From: Lutraria lutraria
Taxonomy: Eukaryota > Mollusca > Bivalvia > Venerida > Mactridae
Direction of reading: 5' to 3'
DNA: 64,000 bases
NCBI GenBank assembly: GCA_964023205.1
Contig: OZ026841.1
Coordinates: forward strand, 25,244,561 to 25,308,560
Of the stretch, positions 59,956-64,000 are shown in pieces. The stretch's first letter is position 1. Each line of letters opens with the position of its first letter. Made by a program: the position numbers and the translations under genes. The notes under the pieces were generated by a model. It was given only the letters and a program-made list of their open reading frames with translations. It made no database searches and was not told where the DNA came from.

Positions 59956-62060
59956 AATACATAGAGCGCGTGACGTCACTTTATGCCGTGTGCATAATAT
60001 ATGACTTGCGGGAAAACATAGCTGTTCTATATATTTTTTTCAATAATATTGAATAAAATACGATAGTGGTTTTGGAAACATTTTTTCTTGCACGGGAGGA
60101 AAACACACCGGATTCCTCAGTTATAGAACAAACAGAAACTATTAATTACGACCGATAAATTTATATGATTATGGGACTTTAACTTTTTACAAGAGTCAGT
60201 ATTCCTAAATTATTAGATAAACGTTAACTCGGTGTGGCAGATGAATAATGCAACGTTTGCAGTCAAATATTCACTAAGAACTAGACGGGCTCAGGGTTAA
60301 AACTCCCGAACCCGACCGAGGTCCGTCTGTTGTTACAATAGGGTTTTTGAAATTTGATAGAAATGAATGTTGTTCAGTTTTTTCTTTACAAACATTCGGA
60401 TTCTATAAGACTGTTCTTCGGTTCAAAGTCTACTAGAATTAGAACACACGACCTTTGACTGTAACTTATCACCAGTTCAAGGCCCGGACGAGGTACATAT
60501 AGTATGCTAAATCGCAATGTAATTGAATATATTTTATTCATTTATCACTTAATTAGACTCTTCTCTGATTTCCACGGACAGCCCATGGGTCATATAAGTC
60601 TTCGTGACACGCATACGTATACTTGATAGGTCATCTGATCTCCCCCACTTGACAGTTGTTGCTAAACGTCTAAGTACATATACTTATAAATACAAAAGCC
60701 TCAATATGTTATAGAATCACATTTTAGCATTTAACAAAACTTTCAACGCAGATTTTTTAGTGCGAGTCTCCTTGTTTGGAAAAGTTTATATATACATAGT
60801 GATACAATTGTCCAATGGTAAGGCTTTTCATGTTAATGCCTTAATTACGTTTGCTTATAAGGTCACGAAGTATTTCCGTCGAAATCGAAACTTGAACAAA
60901 TTTACGACTAAACTTACACGATTGACCCTAAACACTCGAGTGGGTACTCCTTCGTTTTTTATGAATGGAATATTATTGAACGTCTGATCTGTGCAAGGAA
61001 TAGTAAAATTGTTTCAAGTCCTTGAGAAGTTCATAAAGTCACATACTGGATTATTGTTCGTTTCTAAAGATGTTATTAGACGATCCATTCAAATGAATCA
61101 TACATACACATTGTATCCCATAGCGTATATAGAATACAGTTTACAACTAAGGTGTGGGCGCGTGTTATAAGTTACTTATAGAAATGTCGTGTTAAGTACT
61201 AGTTTTGTGTGACTATTTTGTAGTCTTCTATGGACGGTCCAACATAAAGCCACGTTTCTTGTGCATTTTCGAAAGATGTATACCTATATATATACTTGTA
61301 CTGAATCTTAAGTTCAAGCGATTTTCGTTAGCTTAACATCTTGAAATTCTTTGAGTTGTGCTGATTTATATAAATATTTTGTCAATCTTAACCGCGGATG
61401 ATGAACAAACAGAAGTCAAGAGTTTGGAGAATAATATATTGTTGTTTTGGTCATTTTATTTTTTTTGAATACAATCTGTCAGTAAAATATATGTACAAGC
61501 ATTATTATGAAACAAAACAGACACCATAAATAAAAGTTAATTGCTTTTTCAATAAATAATGTTTTAAAGATCATAGTAACAAACAGTTTCGTATAAGTCC
61601 AAAATACTGAAATCAGTGATGATAAAAATGCTGTTGTTTGTATACATGTATATTGTATTACAAAAATACACACAAAATGTTAGATCAATTGATTTATTTC
61701 AAGTGAGCAATGTTTCCTTTTGATACACATATTTTGTACTTAGGTCGTAACCTCGACAGACAACATACCATAGAACAAATCGTAAAATCAAGTGGTGGAT
61801 GATTTATAAACTTGATTGTTAAAACCATGTTGTTTATTTAACTTGTTGATCGATATCTAAACAGTTTATCTTCTTCTATTAAAATCGACGTATGTAAGAA
61901 ATAAATACAGTTTTGTTTGATGTTGCCCTGCACCAATATACCCCGTATCCCTTTGTCATTTCATTCGACCAAGATATTATATACATGTACGCATTTCGGA
62001 AACTATAATATTTGAAAAATGCAGTACCATATTAGTTAATATAAATGAACGGATGATATG

Positions 62061-62128
62061 AACTGGTTCCCGGTCCATGTTGCAGTGCGCTAAAGTCTTT
62101 GTACAGACAGAGTCAACGGGAACCAGTT
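62061..62128. repeat. inverted repeat, 12-bp arms
   Basis: AACTGGTTCCCG (62061-62072) and CGGGAACCAGTT (62117-62128) are exact reverse complements 44 nt apart. Confidence 0.85.
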
Positions 62129-62822
62129 TAGAGCGACAATGGGGGCCAAAACAAATATATCAGCAGTCTGTGCATTCTTCGAACATTCCGTTGTATGATG
62201 ATTTTGAGCCAACTGAAACAAAATTTTGGAAACAACCCTTTCAATAATATTTTGTTAAAACGTCCACAGTTAACTCCCTTGTCTGTTTTCAAATCTTAAA
62301 CCGATTGAATTTTGGGATTTTCCATTCAACAGACTACACCGAGTCCGGGCTAAATTGTATTACTGGACTTTTGTCTACCAATATTGTTATTGTTTAGCAG
62401 TTCACATAAGTAATAATTCAATGAATAACTACATAGAGCTGTTAAAAATGGAGAAAGTAGTGTTCCGTAAAGGGAAATAACTCTATCGAAATCCTTAGCT
62501 AAGCATTCGAAGTTGTCTTACATTTTCTTGCTGTTAGAGAAATTAAGAGAATACATGATTGGTGCCAAGATGGAGAAGGTTTATCCGCTGAGTTCTAAAT
62601 AGCTGACATGGACGATACTTTAGCTTTCGTGCATATTTGATAAAAAACGTGATTTTTTCACGCGAAACTTTCCCCATTCAACAGAAATTTCTTCTAAGGT
62701 CAAACATCAATTTTCTAACCATTTTTGCCTCCGCCTTTAGCGGATGGCTACAGCGCATAAGTGCTTCCGGAACATGATGACACATGTGCCCTGATAACTG
62801 CTGTTCATTTTTTACATCGTTC

Positions 62823-62972
62823 GCAGCCACCTCCGAACAAAGGCCACACTGTTAATAAAAGTCACTCTTTAAATTTTTTTTTTGATTATTTAGAACAAAA
62901 TGACCTCTGAATTAAAGCCACTTGTCAAATTGATAAAGACCCAGGGGTGGTTGTACCCAGGTATGATTGTAT
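62823..62972. mobile_element. Tc1/mariner-like MITE, degraded CAGTCAAACC family copy
   Basis: The interior (GAACAAAGGCCACACTGTTA, GAACAAAATGACCTCTGAAT) matches the other copies, but both ends are diverged (right end CCCAGGTATGATTGTATA). Confidence 0.5.
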
Positions 62973-63173
62973 ACACGGGTTTAAGTAAAATATGAATGTA
63001 TACATGTATATATAAGCATACTCGCATTCATACACCCATTCACACGTACGCACACAACATCAAATACACGCGAATACAAAACATAACAAAGATAGACTCT
63101 TAAATTATGCACATACATGTAGTAATAATGTCAATGAATGATACAAGTAAAATCATCGTTATTTTGTTTTAGC

Positions 63174-63176
<3 letters not shown>

Positions 63177-63217
<41 letters not shown>

Positions 63218-63775
63218 CAGAGAGAGGGAGAGAAACAGAGATAGGGGAGAGAGACATAGAGAGGGGAGAGAGACAGAGAGAGGTGAAGAGGGAGAGAAAC
63301 ATAGAGAGGGAGAGAGACAGAGAGGGGAGAGACAGAGAGAGAGGGGATAGACAGAGAGAGAGAGGGGATATAGATAGGGCAGAACAGAGAGAGGGGAGAG
63401 ACAAAGAAAGGGAAAGAGAGAGGGGAAAACAGAGAGATACATAGAGAGGGGAGAGAGAGGGGGAGATAGATAGGGGAGAAACAGAGAGAGGGGAAGACAG
63501 AGAGAGGGGGGAAACAGAGTGAGGGGGGGAGAGAGAGAGGGAGAGAAACAGAGAGGGAAAAACAGAGAGAAGGGGAGAGACAGAGAGAGAGAGAGAGAGA
63601 TAAAGAAACAGAGAGACGGAGAGAAACAGAAAGACGGAGGGAGACAGAGAGAGAGGAAGAGGGAAAGAAACATAGAGAGTGAGAGAGACAGAGAGAGGGG
63701 AGAAACAGAGAGAGAGGAGAAACAGAGAGAGAGGAGACACAAAGAGACGGAGGGAGACAGAGAAAGAGGAGAAAC

Positions 63776-63820
<45 letters not shown>

Positions 63821-64000
63821 CAGGGAGAGAGAGGGAGAGAGAGAGAGAGTAGAAACAGAGAGAGAGAGAGGAGAAACAGAGAGAGGGGAGGCACAAAGCG
63901 CGGGGAGAAACAGAGAGAGGGGAGACATTTAGAGCAGTGAGAAACAGACAGAGGGGAGACACAAAGCGCGGGGAGAAACAGAGAGAGGGGAGACATAAAG
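63177..64000. repeat. GA/CT-rich satellite running off the window
   Basis: At least 824 bp of (GA)n with regular interruptions by ACAG and GGGG. Near the end a longer period appears: ACAAAGCGCGGGGAGAAACA recurs at about 66-bp spacing. The long Ser/Leu or Glu/Arg open frames across it are a by-product of the dinucleotide composition and are not genes. Confidence 0.97.

Larger units (their letters stand above)
56330..63176. other. intergenic, with foldback repeats
   Basis: No gene was identified. It contains a possible exon at 59125-59217, a 22-bp inverted repeat bracketing 58835-59853, a foldback at 59856-59955, a hairpin at 62061-62128 and a CAGTCAAACC-family element at 62823-62972. The rest is AT-rich, with more CpG than in the gene introns. 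Confidence 0.4.

Noticed and set aside
63131..63996. Long open frames of about 265-275 codons rich in Ser/Leu/Pro, and Glu/Arg frames opposite
   Set aside because: They are translations of a GA/CT simple repeat in several frames; no splice signals or protein features.

Overview
This is a piece of an AT-rich animal nuclear genome. The genes are split by long spliceosomal introns, and short DNA-transposon relics and tandem repeats are scattered through introns and intergenic DNA. Several dispersed repeats (the 'gene distance' repeat near 49.27-50.0 kb, the G-run repeat ending near 18.89 kb, and a CAGTCAAACC element) look like families I associate with bivalve molluscs. A bivalve is therefore my best guess; that part is inference. 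No viral, plasmid or bacterial features were seen.

Layout. 1-3.4 kb: mostly non-coding, with one possible terminal exon of an unidentified minus-strand gene. 3.43-4.27 kb (-): an intronless NIT2 omega-amidase. 4.57-16.70 kb (+): WDR91, 18 coding exons and 840 codons, head-to-head with NIT2 across about 300 bp. 19.45-21.45 kb (+): MRPL35 in three exons. 22.19-27.45 kb (-): PCGF1 in eight exons, tail-to-tail with MRPL35. 27.62-32.04 kb (+): GATD3/ES1 in seven exons, head-to-head with PCGF1 across only 173 bp. 32.05-41.39 kb: a 9.3 kb stretch without coding exons, A-rich on the plus strand, perhaps partly 3'UTR of the next gene. 41.39-51.29 kb (-): a TspanC8 tetraspanin, closest to TSPAN33, in seven exons. 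54.20-55.78 kb (-): an unnamed secreted or GPI-anchored leucine-rich-repeat protein with a TATA promoter. 56.3-63.2 kb: intergenic, with foldback repeats and one speculative exon. 63.2-64.0 kb: a GA-rich satellite running off the end.

The intron-exon structures were built by hand: each exon was joined by homology with the remembered family sequence, by splice consensus and by reading-phase arithmetic. Every multi-exon model closes in frame.

Two observations stand out. (1) In the tetraspanin gene, the 3' splice site and the first 28-29 nt of exon 3 are the terminal unit of a 41-bp minisatellite of about 36 units. The exon is therefore preceded by dozens of near-identical decoy acceptors, and only the last keeps the reading frame. 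(2) WDR91 has a clear U12-type AT-AC intron, with 5' ATATCCTTTT, branch site TTCCTTGAC and terminal AC, and GATD3 has a probable U12-type GT-AG intron. Several non-autonomous hAT-type elements have exact target-site duplications, one of them inserted into the edge of the minisatellite. The genes are housekeeping or signalling genes without a common pathway; they share promoters in pairs rather than forming a functional cluster.
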